Assembly (NCBI GenBank): GCA_015222115.1
Contig: JADFUO010000504.1
Span: forward strand, 1 to 6,796
Source of the DNA: Bacteroidota bacterium
GTDB lineage: Bacteria; Bacteroidota; Bacteroidia; Bacteroidales; JADFUO01
Reading direction: 5' to 3'
DNA length: 6,796 nt
Below the pieces are notes generated by a model. That model did no database searches, was not told the DNA's origin, and saw only the letters and a program-made list of their open reading frames with translations. Below, in pieces: positions 1 through 6,796 of the stretch; position 1 is the first letter of the stretch, and each line of letters begins with the position of its first letter. The translations under genes were made by a program, and so were the position numbers.

Positions 1-3000
1 GACCCATTTGGAATAGGTAAATCAGGATATTTTGTTTCGGGCGAGGATTTTGAAAAAATTGAAAGTGCCAGAAAACTTAAAGCATCCGAATATAATTATA
101 ACAGTAAACTGGGATTTCTCTCTCTGAATACAAACCTTAATTCCGATCAGGCTTTAGCTGTTGCTTTTCAATACACAAAAATTGGTGATACGGCTGTTTA
201 TCAAGTAGGTGATTTTTCTGATCAAGGAATAAACGCCCCTGCCTGCCTTACTGTTAAATTATTGAAAAGTACTACATTAAATACCAAAAATCCTATGTGG
301 GATTTAATGATGAAAAACGTTTATTCGCTTGGTGCATACCAAGTGAACAGGGAAGATTTTATCCTTAACATTTTTTATTCAGGTAATAAAAACGGCGTTC
401 CAACTGCTTATTTTACCGAAGGTGGTGAAAATATTAAAGGTGTACCGCTTCTCCATTTATTTAACTTTGATAATTTAGACCAAATGTTGAATCCGATAAA
501 AGACGGTGATGGTGTTTTTGACTTTATTGACGGAGCAGCACAAAATGGTGGTACAATTCAATCTTCAAACGGAAGGATATATTTTACAGTACTGGAACCT
601 TTCGGAAAATACCTGAGAAATCTGTTCGGCAATGATACGGTTCTTGCAAATCAATATGCCTATGATTCATTATATAGTATGACTAAAACCGGTGCCGAAC
701 AATATCCCGATAAAAATAAATTCCTTATTGATGGATTTTATAAATCTTCTACAAGTAACGAAATTTCGTTAAATGCTTTAAATGTTCCGAGAGGTTCGGT
801 TACTGTTACTGCCGGAGGAATACCATTAACTGAAAATGTTGATTATACTGTTGATTATACTTTAGGAAGAGTACGAATTATTAATGAAGGAATTCTAAAT
901 TCGGGAACACCAGTATCTATAAAGCTTGAAAGCACCTCGCTTTTTAATATACAAACAAAGCGACTTATGGGAGCACATATTAATTATGCCTTCAGTGATA
1001 ATATTAATTTTGGTGCAACCATCATGAATCTAACCGAACGACCCTTAACCCAAAAAACTAATTACGGTGATGATCCGATTTCAAATACTATCTGGGGTTT
1101 TAACTTCGGTTTTGAAAAGGAATCAAGATTTATAACCAAAATGGTGGATAAGATACCATTAATAAATACAAAAGCGGTTTCAAAGGTCACTGTTGACGGC
1201 GAATTTGCCCACTTTATACCCGGTCATTCAAGAGCTATCGGTAAAAGCGGCACATCTTATATTGATGATTTTGAAGGAAGCAAATCAACCATTGACCTTA
1301 GAAATATCGGTACATGGTTTTTAGCCAGTACACCTCAACATCAATTGGATTTATTTCCCGAAGCAGCACCATCCGAAGGAATTAATTATGGGAAAAACAG
1401 GGCAAAATTAGCATGGTATGTTATTGATCCATTGTTTTACGACAGATCAGGAAACCTAAAACCTCCGAACATCAGTAAAGACGAACTTTCAAAAAGTTCA
1501 GTCCGCCAGATTTTAGAAACGGAAGTATTCCCAAATAAGGATATTCCAAGTGGTGTTCCTACAAATATAGCTGTGTTTAATATGGCTTATTATCCTGAGG
1601 AAAAAGGACCTTATAATTTTGATGCAGAAGATGTTTCGGGTCTTACTTTTGGTATTGATCAGGACGGAAATCTCAAAGTTCCTGATTCACGCTGGGGCGG
1701 TATAATGAGAAAAATTGAGTCAACGGATTTTGAAGAAATAAATGTCGAATATATTGAGTTCTGGATGATGGACCCCTTTACTGAAGACCCTCATAATTCA
1801 GGGCAGTTGTACTTTAACCTCGGAGATATTTCGGAGGATATTTTAAGGGATTCAAGGAAAAGTTACGAAAACGGTTTGCCAACATCTGCAGATGTGAAAG
1901 ATGTTGACACAACAATGTGGGGGCGGGTTCCGACAATTCAGGCATTAGTTGAATCGTTTGACAATGATGAGGATTCTCGCCCGTATCAGGATATTGGATA
2001 TGATGGTTTGATGGATGAAGATGAAAGAACGTTCTTTAAAGATAATCCGTTCAATAATAACTATCTTATTGATATTGAAAATATGTATGGATTGAATTCC
2101 AGAGCATACCAAAATGCATATCAAGATCCTTCGTCCGATAATTATCATTACTTCAGGGGTACTGATTATGATGAAAGCAGCAATTATTCAAGCATTCTTG
2201 AAAGATATAAAATGTATAACGGACCCGACGGAAACTCACCTACTGATAAGCAAAATCCTGAAAACTATCCAACAGCAGCAACTACTATTCCTAATGTTGA
2301 AGATATTAACAGAGATAATACTTTAAGTGAAGCCGAAAGATATTTTCAATACAAAATCGACCTTGCACCGGATAAAATGAAAGTTGGGGAAAATTATATT
2401 ACTGATGTTTATCATGCTCAGGGTATTCCATTGCCAAATGGTGAAGTGGGTAATATAAAATGGTATCAGTTTAAAATTCCTGTCAGTCAGCCGGATAAAG
2501 TTATCGGTAACATTCAGGATTTTAAATCAATACGTTTTTTACGTATGTTTTTCAAAGGGTTTGAGAAACCTATTGTAACCCGTTTTGCAACTTTTGAACT
2601 TGTAAGGGGTGAGTGGAGGAAATACAATCATTCGCTTTTGTCTCCCGGCGAATATGTACCGAATGATATTCAAAGCCAGACAATTTTTGATATTAGTGCG
2701 GTAAATATTGAAGAAAATGGTAAAAGATATCCAATTCCATACGTAGTTCCACCCGGAATAGAAAGGGAAATAAATCTTGGCACAACAAGTCTTACACGTT
2801 TAAATGAACAGTCAATGGTTTTGAAAGTTACTGATCTGATTGATGGAGATGCAAGAGGAGCATATAAAACCACTGATTTTGATTTCCGCCAGTATAAAAA
2901 GCTTAAAATGTTCGTTCATGCTGAAAAATTAAAAGAAAATGAAGACCTTGAATATGGTGACCTGACTGTTTTTATTCGTTTGGGATCGGATTTTACCGAG

Positions 3001-6000
3001 AACTACTATGAATATGAAATCCCGCTTACTTTCACTCCCTGGGGAACTTCCAGTTCCGACCCATATGGAATCTGGCCAGAAGCTAATAATTTTGATATTG
3101 ACCTTGAAGAACTGGTTCAGGTAAAGCACAACAGGAACATCAAAATGCGAACCCAAGGTACAACAGTATCTCCTTCTTTTCCATACGTGGAATATCAGGG
3201 ATCAAATAAAATTACAGTTCTCGGAGTGCCAAGTATCAGCGATGTAAAAGCTATTTTGATAGGGGTTAGAAATCCTAAGCAAAATTCGCTTACCGGTAAT
3301 GATGACGGAGACCCGAAAAGTGCTGAGATTTGGGTAAATGAATTGCGTCTTTCTGATTTTAATAAAAAAGGCGGTTGGGCAGCAACTGCAAGAGTGGCTG
3401 CAAATCTTGCCGACCTGGGTAGAATAGTGCTTTCAGGAAATTACAGTACACCCGGATTTGGAAGTATTGAAAAGAAAATTAACGAGACACAAAAAGAAAC
3501 AATTTCACAATTTGATATATCCACCGATCTGGAACTTGGAAAATTTTTTCCCGAAAATACAGGTATTAGGATCCCTCTTCATTTTGATTATTCCGAATTA
3601 AGAAGTAATCCTGAATACAATCCCTTAGATCCTGATATAAAATTAAAAGAAGATATTAAATCATACAACCTTGAGGATAAACAAGATTCTATTAAAAAAA
3701 TTACCCAGGATTATGTCCAGCGAAAAAATATTAACTTTATTAATGTCAGAAAAGATAGAACAGGATCTGCCAGAAAAGCGCGTATTTACGATTTTGAAAA
3801 TTTTGATTTTACGTATGCCTATTCCGAAATTTATATGCGAAATATAGATGTGGAATTTGATTTGCAGAAAAATTATTCAGGTGGATTCGGATATAATTTC
3901 ACAACTAGTCCTAAAAATATAAAACCGTTTAACAAATCAAAGTTCCTTTCAAAATCGGATTATTTTGCCTTGATCAAAGATTTTAACTTCAATTATATAC
4001 CTAAAGCTCTATCATTCCGGACAGATATGAACAGATTACATAATCAGAAAAAATACCGGAACAAGAGCAAAGGTCTTATTCCAATGAAGACATTTTATGT
4101 TAAAACATGGGATTGGAACAGAAATTATAGTCTTAAGTTTGACCTTGCACAGTCACTTTCACTTGAATATTCGGCAATGGCTAATGCATATGTTGATGAA
4201 CCGCAGGGAAATCCCGAAAAAGGTACTTCTGAATATAAACGAAATAAAGATACAATAATTGATGAAATTTTAAGCTTTGGGACAATAAACCGTTTTACAC
4301 AAGCATTAATCATAAATTATAATATCCCGATAAATAAAATCCCTTTATTTGACTGGATAAATGCAAGAGCAAGTTATCAGAGTAATTATTCATGGACTGC
4401 GTCACCGAAATCCATACAGAATCAACTTGGAAATCAAATTGAAAACTCAAACACAAAACTCCTAAACGGCGAATTTAAATTAACACAGTTATATAATAAA
4501 ATTCCGTATTTGAAAAAGCTTGATGAGAGTAGTAAAAAAAGAAGAAGTTCGGTTAGTCGACCGCGAAGAAACATACCTGAACCCGAACCTGATCAACAAA
4601 ACGATACAACCGAATCCAAACCAAAAGTTAATTATTTTAAAATTATTGGCGATCAGATATTGAAAATTTTAACCGGTTTTAAAAAGGGTTCAATAAATTA
4701 TACCGAAACCAGTGGAACATTTATACCCGGCTTTTTCCCTCAACCAAGTGCTATTGGTAATAACTGGAATTATACACCCGATACATCCATATTTAGAGAC
4801 CCGGATGTTTTCGGGGGCAGTTACCCAAAAAGTCTTGCCCCTGGAATAGGTTTCGTTTTTGGCGACCAACGGGATATCAGGAATGATGCTTTCAGATATG
4901 GCTGGATTTCGCCCGATACTTTATTGAATCAGGCTTATGCTACTAAATTCACAAGTAGTTTAACTATGAGGATCACATTTGAACCTTTACCTGATTTTCG
5001 TGTTGAAATTACAGCAGACAGGGTATATTCACAAAACTATGAAGAATACTATCGTGCCGACAGCTCAGGACGTTTTAATTCTTACTCACCCATTGACAGA
5101 GGTAGTTTTAGTATGTCGTATATTAGCTGGGGCACAGCTTTCGTTAAAGATAATAAGGAGAATATTTCCGGAAATTTCGAGAATTTACTGGCTTACAGAG
5201 TTGAAATTGCCGAACGTCTTGCCCACGAAAACCCCAATTGGTCGGGAAATTATATTGAAGATACTATTACTAAAGAATATTTTCCTGAGGGTTACGGACC
5301 AACTTCCCAGGAAGTGCTATTGCCATCGTTTCTGGCTGCATACAAAGGTAGCGGCCCCGGTAAAATAACATTAAACAAATTCCCGACAATACCTTTGCCA
5401 AACTGGAGAGTTACATATACCGGCTTAACAAGGATTAAATTTTTACAACAGCACTTTAATAAAATTTCTCTTTCGCATTCATATCGTTCAACATACAGCA
5501 TAGGTTCATATTCATCTTTTATTAATTACAGGGAAAAAGACGGGTATTCTTCTGGGTATTATGCAAATGGTACTGATTTTATACCTAAATACGATATTGG
5601 TCAGGTTACAATTATAGAGCAATTTAGCCCCTTGTTAGGAATTGATATGCAATGGAAAAACAGTATGTCAACAAGAATTGAAATAAAAAAATCACGGAAT
5701 CTTTCAATAAGTTTTATTAATAACCAGTTGACAGAAGTGGTTAGTGATGAGCTTATTGTGGGTTTGGGCTATAAATTTAAAGATGTTTCTTTCTCAATTA
5801 AATCAATAGGTGGCGGAGGAAGAAAAAAAAGATTAAAAAGCGATTTGGATATTAAAGCAGATTTTTCAATAAGAAGTAATAAAACTATCATAAGAAGAAT
5901 TGATGAAAACAATAATCAGGTTTCAGCAGGTCAAAAAATAATTTCAATCAATACCTCGATTGATTATGTAATCAACCAAAAATTTAATATCCGATTATTC

Positions 6001-6096
6001 TTTGATAAAATCATAAATAATCCCTTTGTTTCTTCTCAATATCGCAATTCAACCACAAATGGAGGCATAAGCTTAAGGTTTACATTGAATCAATAA
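1..6096 (+). CDS. sprA: SprA (Sov), T9SS outer-membrane translocon, 5'-truncated by the window
   Basis: This is the giant outer-membrane pore of the type IX secretion system, a single-chain beta-barrel of about 36 strands in the Flavobacterium johnsoniae homologue, working with PorV and a plug protein. The frame is open from base 1 and no start is visible, so 2031 residues are present of an expected 2400-2500; signal peptide and N-terminus are missing. In window residue numbers, family-typical blocks are the PMWDLMMKNVYSLGAYQ stretch (about 98-114), YIDDFEGS (420-427), YYPEEKGPYNFD (530-541), RWGGIMRK (from 564), YIEFWMMDPF (584-593), the LGDISED block (604-627), DINRDNTLSEAE (768-779), AEIWVNELRLSDF (1108-1120), PEYNPLDPDI (1204-1213) and PGIGFVFGDQRDI (1614-1626). 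Long alternating hydrophobic/polar stretches follow 1120, as expected for barrel strands, and the chain ends in an outer-membrane-type terminal strand (GGISLRFTLNQ). A charged low-complexity linker lies at 1511-1542. Motif recognition is from memory of the family, not a search. Confidence 0.97.
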   Translation, partial: DPFGIGKSGYFVSGEDFEKIESARKLKASEYNYNSKLGFLSLNTNLNSDQALAVAFQYTKIGDTAVYQVGDFSDQGINAPACLTVKLLKSTTLNTKNPMWDLMMKNVYSLGAYQVNREDFILNIFYSGNKNGVPTAYFTEGGENIKGVPLLHLFNFDNLDQMLNPIKDGDGVFDFIDGAAQNGGTIQSSNGRIYFTVLEPFGKYLRNLFGNDTVLANQYAYDSLYSMTKTGAEQYPDKNKFLIDGFYKSSTSNEISLNALNVPRGSVTVTAGGIPLTENVDYTVDYTLGRVRIINEGILNSGTPVSIKLESTSLFNIQTKRLMGAHINYAFSDNINFGATIMNLTERPLTQKTNYGDDPISNTIWGFNFGFEKESRFITKMVDKIPLINTKAVSKVTVDGEFAHFIPGHSRAIGKSGTSYIDDFEGSKSTIDLRNIGTWFLASTPQHQLDLFPEAAPSEGINYGKNRAKLAWYVIDPLFYDRSGNLKPPNISKDELSKSSVRQILETEVFPNKDIPSGVPTNIAVFNMAYYPEEKGPYNFDAEDVSGLTFGIDQDGNLKVPDSRWGGIMRKIESTDFEEINVEYIEFWMMDPFTEDPHNSGQLYFNLGDISEDILRDSRKSYENGLPTSADVKDVDTTMWGRVPTIQALVESFDNDEDSRPYQDIGYDGLMDEDERTFFKDNPFNNNYLIDIENMYGLNSRAYQNAYQDPSSDNYHYFRGTDYDESSNYSSILERYKMYNGPDGNSPTDKQNPENYPTAATTIPNVEDINRDNTLSEAERYFQYKIDLAPDKMKVGENYITDVYHAQGIPLPNGEVGNIKWYQFKIPVSQPDKVIGNIQDFKSIRFLRMFFKGFEKPIVTRFATFELVRGEWRKYNHSLLSPGEYVPNDIQSQTIFDISAVNIEENGKRYPIPYVVPPGIEREINLGTTSLTRLNEQSMVLKVTDLIDGDARGAYKTTDFDFRQYKKLKMFVHAEKLKENEDLEYGDLTVFIRLGSDFTENYYEYEIPLTFTPWGTSSSDPYGIWPEANNFDIDLEELVQVKHNRNIKMRTQGTTVSPSFPYVEYQGSNKITVLGVPSISDVKAILIGVRNPKQNSLTGNDDGDPKSAEIWVNELRLSDFNKKGGWAATARVAANLADLGRIVLSGNYSTPGFGSIEKKINETQKETISQFDISTDLELGKFFPENTGIRIPLHFDYSELRSNPEYNPLDPDIKLKEDIKSYNLEDKQDSIKKITQDYVQRKNINFINVRKDRTGSARKARIYDFENFDFTYAYSEIYMRNIDVEFDLQKNYSGGFGYNFTTSPKNIKPFNKSKFLSKSDYFALIKDFNFNYIPKALSFRTDMNRLHNQKKYRNKSKGLIPMKTFYVKTWDWNRNYSLKFDLAQSLSLEYSAMANAYVDEPQGNPEKGTSEYKRNKDTIIDEILSFGTINRFTQALIINYNIPINKIPLFDWINARASYQSNYSWTASPKSIQNQLGNQIENSNTKLLNGEFKLTQLYNKIPYLKKLDESSKKRRSSVSRPRRNIPEPEPDQQNDTTESKPKVNYFKIIGDQILKILTGFKKGSINYTETSGTFIPGFFPQPSAIGNNWNYTPDTSIFRDPDVFGGSYPKSLAPGIGFVFGDQRDIRNDAFRYGWISPDTLLNQAYATKFTSSLTMRITFEPLPDFRVEITADRVYSQNYEEYYRADSSGRFNSYSPIDRGSFSMSYISWGTAFVKDNKENISGNFENLLAYRVEIAERLAHENPNWSGNYIEDTITKEYFPEGYGPTSQEVLLPSFLAAYKGSGPGKITLNKFPTIPLPNWRVTYTGLTRIKFLQQHFNKISLSHSYRSTYSIGSYSSFINYREKDGYSSGYYANGTDFIPKYDIGQVTIIEQFSPLLGIDMQWKNSMSTRIEIKKSRNLSISFINNQLTEVVSDELIVGLGYKFKDVSFSIKSIGGGGRKKRLKSDLDIKADFSIRSNKTIIRRIDENNNQVSAGQKIISINTSIDYVINQKFNIRLFFDKIINNPFVSSQYRNSTTNGGISLRFTLNQ
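1990..2025 (+). other. EF-hand-like acidic loop 1 in SprA
   Basis: Window residues 664-675 read DIGYDGLMDEDE. Acidic residues fall at loop positions 1, 5, 9 and 12, glycine at 6 and a hydrophobic residue at 8, which is the spacing of a calcium-binding EF-hand loop. Position 3 is glycine, not Asp/Asn, so it is an imperfect match. The flanks are not obviously paired helices. Calcium binding is inference. Confidence 0.4.
2302..2337 (+). other. EF-hand/dockerin-like loop 2 in SprA
   Basis: Window residues 768-779 read DINRDNTLSEAE. Asp at 1, Asn at 3, Asp at 5, Thr at 7, Leu at 8, Ser at 9 and Glu at 12 match the canonical EF-hand or dockerin calcium loop at every ligand position. It sits between a conserved segment rich in Tyr and Asn (SSILERYKMYNGPDGNSPT upstream) and the helix-like continuation AERYFQYKI. 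The ligand spacing is seen directly; calcium binding is inference. Confidence 0.5.
2881..3360 (+). other. Jelly-roll-like beta segment within SprA
   Basis: Window residues about 961-1120 read as an all-beta unit: FRQYKKLKMFVHAE, then TVFIRLGSD, YYEYEIPL, DVKAILIGVRN and finally AEIWVNELRL. This order of strands, with a closing 'hydrophobic-W-hydrophobic-N-E-hydrophobic-R-L' strand, resembles the pattern of carbohydrate-binding-module jelly rolls, whose last strand often reads like 'vyiDnirl'. What is seen is the alternation and motif order. The fold and any ligand binding are inference; in SprA such a unit could equally form a structural cap or lumenal domain of the translocon. Confidence 0.4.
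4531..4626 (+). other. Charged low-complexity linker in SprA
   Basis: Window residues 1511-1542 change abruptly in composition. A basic run (SKKRRSSVSRPRRN) is followed by PEPEPDQ and a polar, mixed-charge stretch ending in ESKPK. There is no strand-like alternation. It is probably a disordered loop connecting barrel strands; which side of the membrane it faces cannot be read from the sequence. Confidence 0.6.
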
Positions 6097-6123
6097 AAAA
6101 TATATTTTTTATTTAAAAAAAAT
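6092..6123. repeat. 32-bp A/T-only tract with overlapping palindromes
   Basis: The tract starts inside the last codon and stop of sprA and contains no G or C. It holds a perfect 16-bp palindrome, AAAAAATATATTTTTT, at 6095-6110. A competing 7-bp inverted repeat pairs ATTTTTT (6104-6110) with AAAAAAT (6117-6123) around a 6-nt loop. All pairing is A:U, so it would be a weak terminator; it may instead act as an easily melted or bendable region upstream of a gcvH promoter. Confidence 0.5.
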
Positions 6124-6124
6124 G

Positions 6125-6132
6125 TAATTTTG
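6125..6132 (+). promoter_or_regulatory. Candidate Bacteroidota -7 element upstream of gcvH
   Basis: TAATTTTG matches the TAnnTTTG -7 consensus of the primary sigma factor of Bacteroidota exactly. It ends 29 bp before the gcvH start codon, giving a predicted leader of about 20-25 nt. No TTG/TTTG -33 box stands at the usual 17-23 bp spacing; only A/T bases do, and the nearest TTG (6085-6087) is 37 bp away. In DNA this AT-rich a chance match is quite possible, so gcvH may also be read through from sprA. Confidence 0.4.
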
Positions 6133-6161
6133 GACGTTTTAAAAATAAAATTCTTTTTACA

Positions 6162-6542
6162 ATGAATATACCAGATAATTTAAAGTACACAAAAGACCAT
6201 GAATGGCTTAAAATTGAAGGAAATGGAGCCCTTATTGGAATATCCGATTTTGCCCAGAACGAACTTGGTGATATTGTTTTTATTGAAGTGGAAACAGAAG
6301 GCGAAACTTTGGAAAAAGAAGAAGCTTTTGGAACAATTGAAGCCGTTAAAACCGTCTCGGATATGTTTATGCCTGTTGGCGGAGAAGTTATTGAATTTAA
6401 TCCTAAATTAGAGAATAAACCTGAGCTTATAAATCAGGATCCATACGGAGAAGGCTGGATAATTAAAATCAATATCACAAATACTGATGAAATTGATGAT
6501 TTATTATCGGCCGAGGAATATAAGGAAATTATTGAGGGATGA
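6162..6542 (+). CDS. gcvH: Glycine cleavage system H protein
   Basis: GcvH is the small cytoplasmic lipoyl carrier of the glycine cleavage system. It takes the aminomethyl group from glycine left by decarboxylation on the P protein, passes it to the T protein, and is reoxidised by the L protein. The 126 residues are the normal length (E. coli about 129). Seen in order: YTKDHEWL (9-16), GISDFAQNELGDIVF (26-40), the lipoylation motif EAVKTVSD with K63 (codon 6348-6350) as the modified lysine, MPVGGEVIEFN (70-80), then NQDPYGEGWIIKI (91-103). The ATG start fits the family N-terminus exactly. Upstream sequence is A/T-rich with no Shine-Dalgarno, normal for the phylum. No gcvT or gcvP is adjacent in the window, so partners must be encoded elsewhere. 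Every key residue is present and the gene looks intact. Confidence 0.98.
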   Translation: MNIPDNLKYTKDHEWLKIEGNGALIGISDFAQNELGDIVFIEVETEGETLEKEEAFGTIEAVKTVSDMFMPVGGEVIEFNPKLENKPELINQDPYGEGWIIKINITNTDEIDDLLSAEEYKEIIEG

Positions 6543-6556
6543 TCTAAACATAAATA

Positions 6557-6796
6557 ATGTTTATAAAAAATAATTGGCCAGGTATTTTATGGGGTGTTAT
6601 TATTTTAATCATTACAGGAATACCCGGTAAATATTTCCCAAAAGTCACTACTTTCTGGGACTGGCTTTCGCCAGATAAAATCGTTCATTTATTTATGTTT
6701 TCAATATTTGTTTTGCTTTTAAATATTGGATTTAAAAAGCAATATACTTCAGCTAAACAACGTTTTATTTACATAATAGTATCTTTGTTAATTGGC
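6557..6796 (+). CDS. VanZ-like family membrane protein, 3'-truncated by the window
   Basis: The first 80 residues of a small integral membrane protein are visible. A hydrophobic segment opens it (WPGILWGVIILIITGIPG, residues 7-24), followed by a short polar loop with WLSPDKIVH (37-44). A second segment is at 43-58 (IVHLFMFSIFVLLLNIG) and a third begins near 69 and is cut by the window edge. The early 'IPG' and the D-K-x-x-H signature are typical of the VanZ-like family, whose namesake gives low-level teicoplanin resistance; the biochemical role of these Bacteroidota members is unknown, and resistance should not be assumed. The start is well fixed: an in-frame TAA (6551-6553) lies 3 bp before the ATG. 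Only 14 bp separate it from gcvH, with no visible promoter or Shine-Dalgarno, so co-transcription with gcvH is likely. Confidence 0.85.
   Translation, partial: MFIKNNWPGILWGVIILIITGIPGKYFPKVTTFWDWLSPDKIVHLFMFSIFVLLLNIGFKKQYTSAKQRFIYIIVSLLIG

Noticed and set aside
262..264. TTG codon as a possible start of the long reading frame
   Set aside because: The frame is open and family-like upstream to base 1 (for example the segment FEKIESARKLKASEYNYN), so this is an internal leucine codon of a gene truncated by the window.
1945..2148. Short minus-strand open frame, rich in isoleucine
   Set aside because: It is the antisense of the Asp/Asn-rich part of sprA (GAT and AAT codons read in reverse as Ile codons); there is no independent coding evidence.
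4979..5368. 129-codon open frame overlapping sprA on the + strand
   Set aside because: It lies wholly inside the conserved sprA frame, has no recognisable domain, and its composition is that of an out-of-frame shadow.
5823..5830. Run of eight A in sprA as a programmed slippage site or sequencing frameshift
   Set aside because: The reading frame and family-like sequence continue unbroken on both sides, and A-runs are common in DNA this AT-rich.
6095..6123. Strong intrinsic terminator after sprA
   Set aside because: The possible stems are only A:U pairs with no GC-rich arm, so a strong terminator cannot be claimed.
6199..6411. 70-codon open frame inside gcvH
   Set aside because: It is a shifted-frame shadow of gcvH, which is complete and has all family motifs in its own frame.
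1..6796. Previously undescribed system, mobile element, CRISPR array or RNA gene
   Set aside because: Nearly all bases are assigned to three genes of known families. I saw no direct-repeat arrays, transposase, integrase, tRNA-like cloverleaf or rRNA sequence, and no composition break suggesting transfer.

Overview
The window is AT-rich, gene-dense, single-strand DNA from a member of the Bacteroidota. Three things point there: a very large SprA-type outer-membrane translocon of the type IX secretion system (T9SS), which is confined to that phylum; start regions with no Shine-Dalgarno sequence; and a candidate TAnnTTTG promoter element of the kind used by the phylum's primary sigma factor. I cannot place it more finely; an uncultured Bacteroidales or Flavobacteriia-like lineage would fit.

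Layout, all on the + strand. Positions 1-6096 are the 3' part of sprA (2031 codons plus stop). The reading frame is open from the first base, so the true start lies outside the window and roughly the first 350-450 codons are missing, judging by relatives of about 2400-2500 residues. A 65-bp intergenic region follows, containing a 32-bp tract with no G or C and a possible -7 promoter element. Positions 6162-6542 are a complete gcvH (glycine cleavage H protein, 126 aa, lipoyl lysine K63). After a 14-bp gap, 6557-6796 hold the first 80 codons of a VanZ-like small membrane protein that runs off the right edge.

How the genes relate. SprA is the pore through which T9SS cargo (adhesins, gliding motility proteins, secreted enzymes) crosses the outer membrane. 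GcvH shuttles the aminomethyl group on its lipoyl arm in glycine catabolism and can also take part in lipoate metabolism. The VanZ-like protein has no established role here. From family knowledge, the order sprA-gcvH-vanZ-like recurs in Bacteroidota, so this appears to be an ancestral neighbourhood, not an acquired island; no functional link between secretion and GcvH is known to me.

I found no mobile element, CRISPR array, RNA gene or new defence or biosynthetic system. The points most worth a second look are inside SprA: two 12-residue loops with EF-hand-type ligand spacing plus a third acidic DxDG loop, a single cysteine in 2031 residues, a jelly-roll-like segment, and a charged low-complexity insert.
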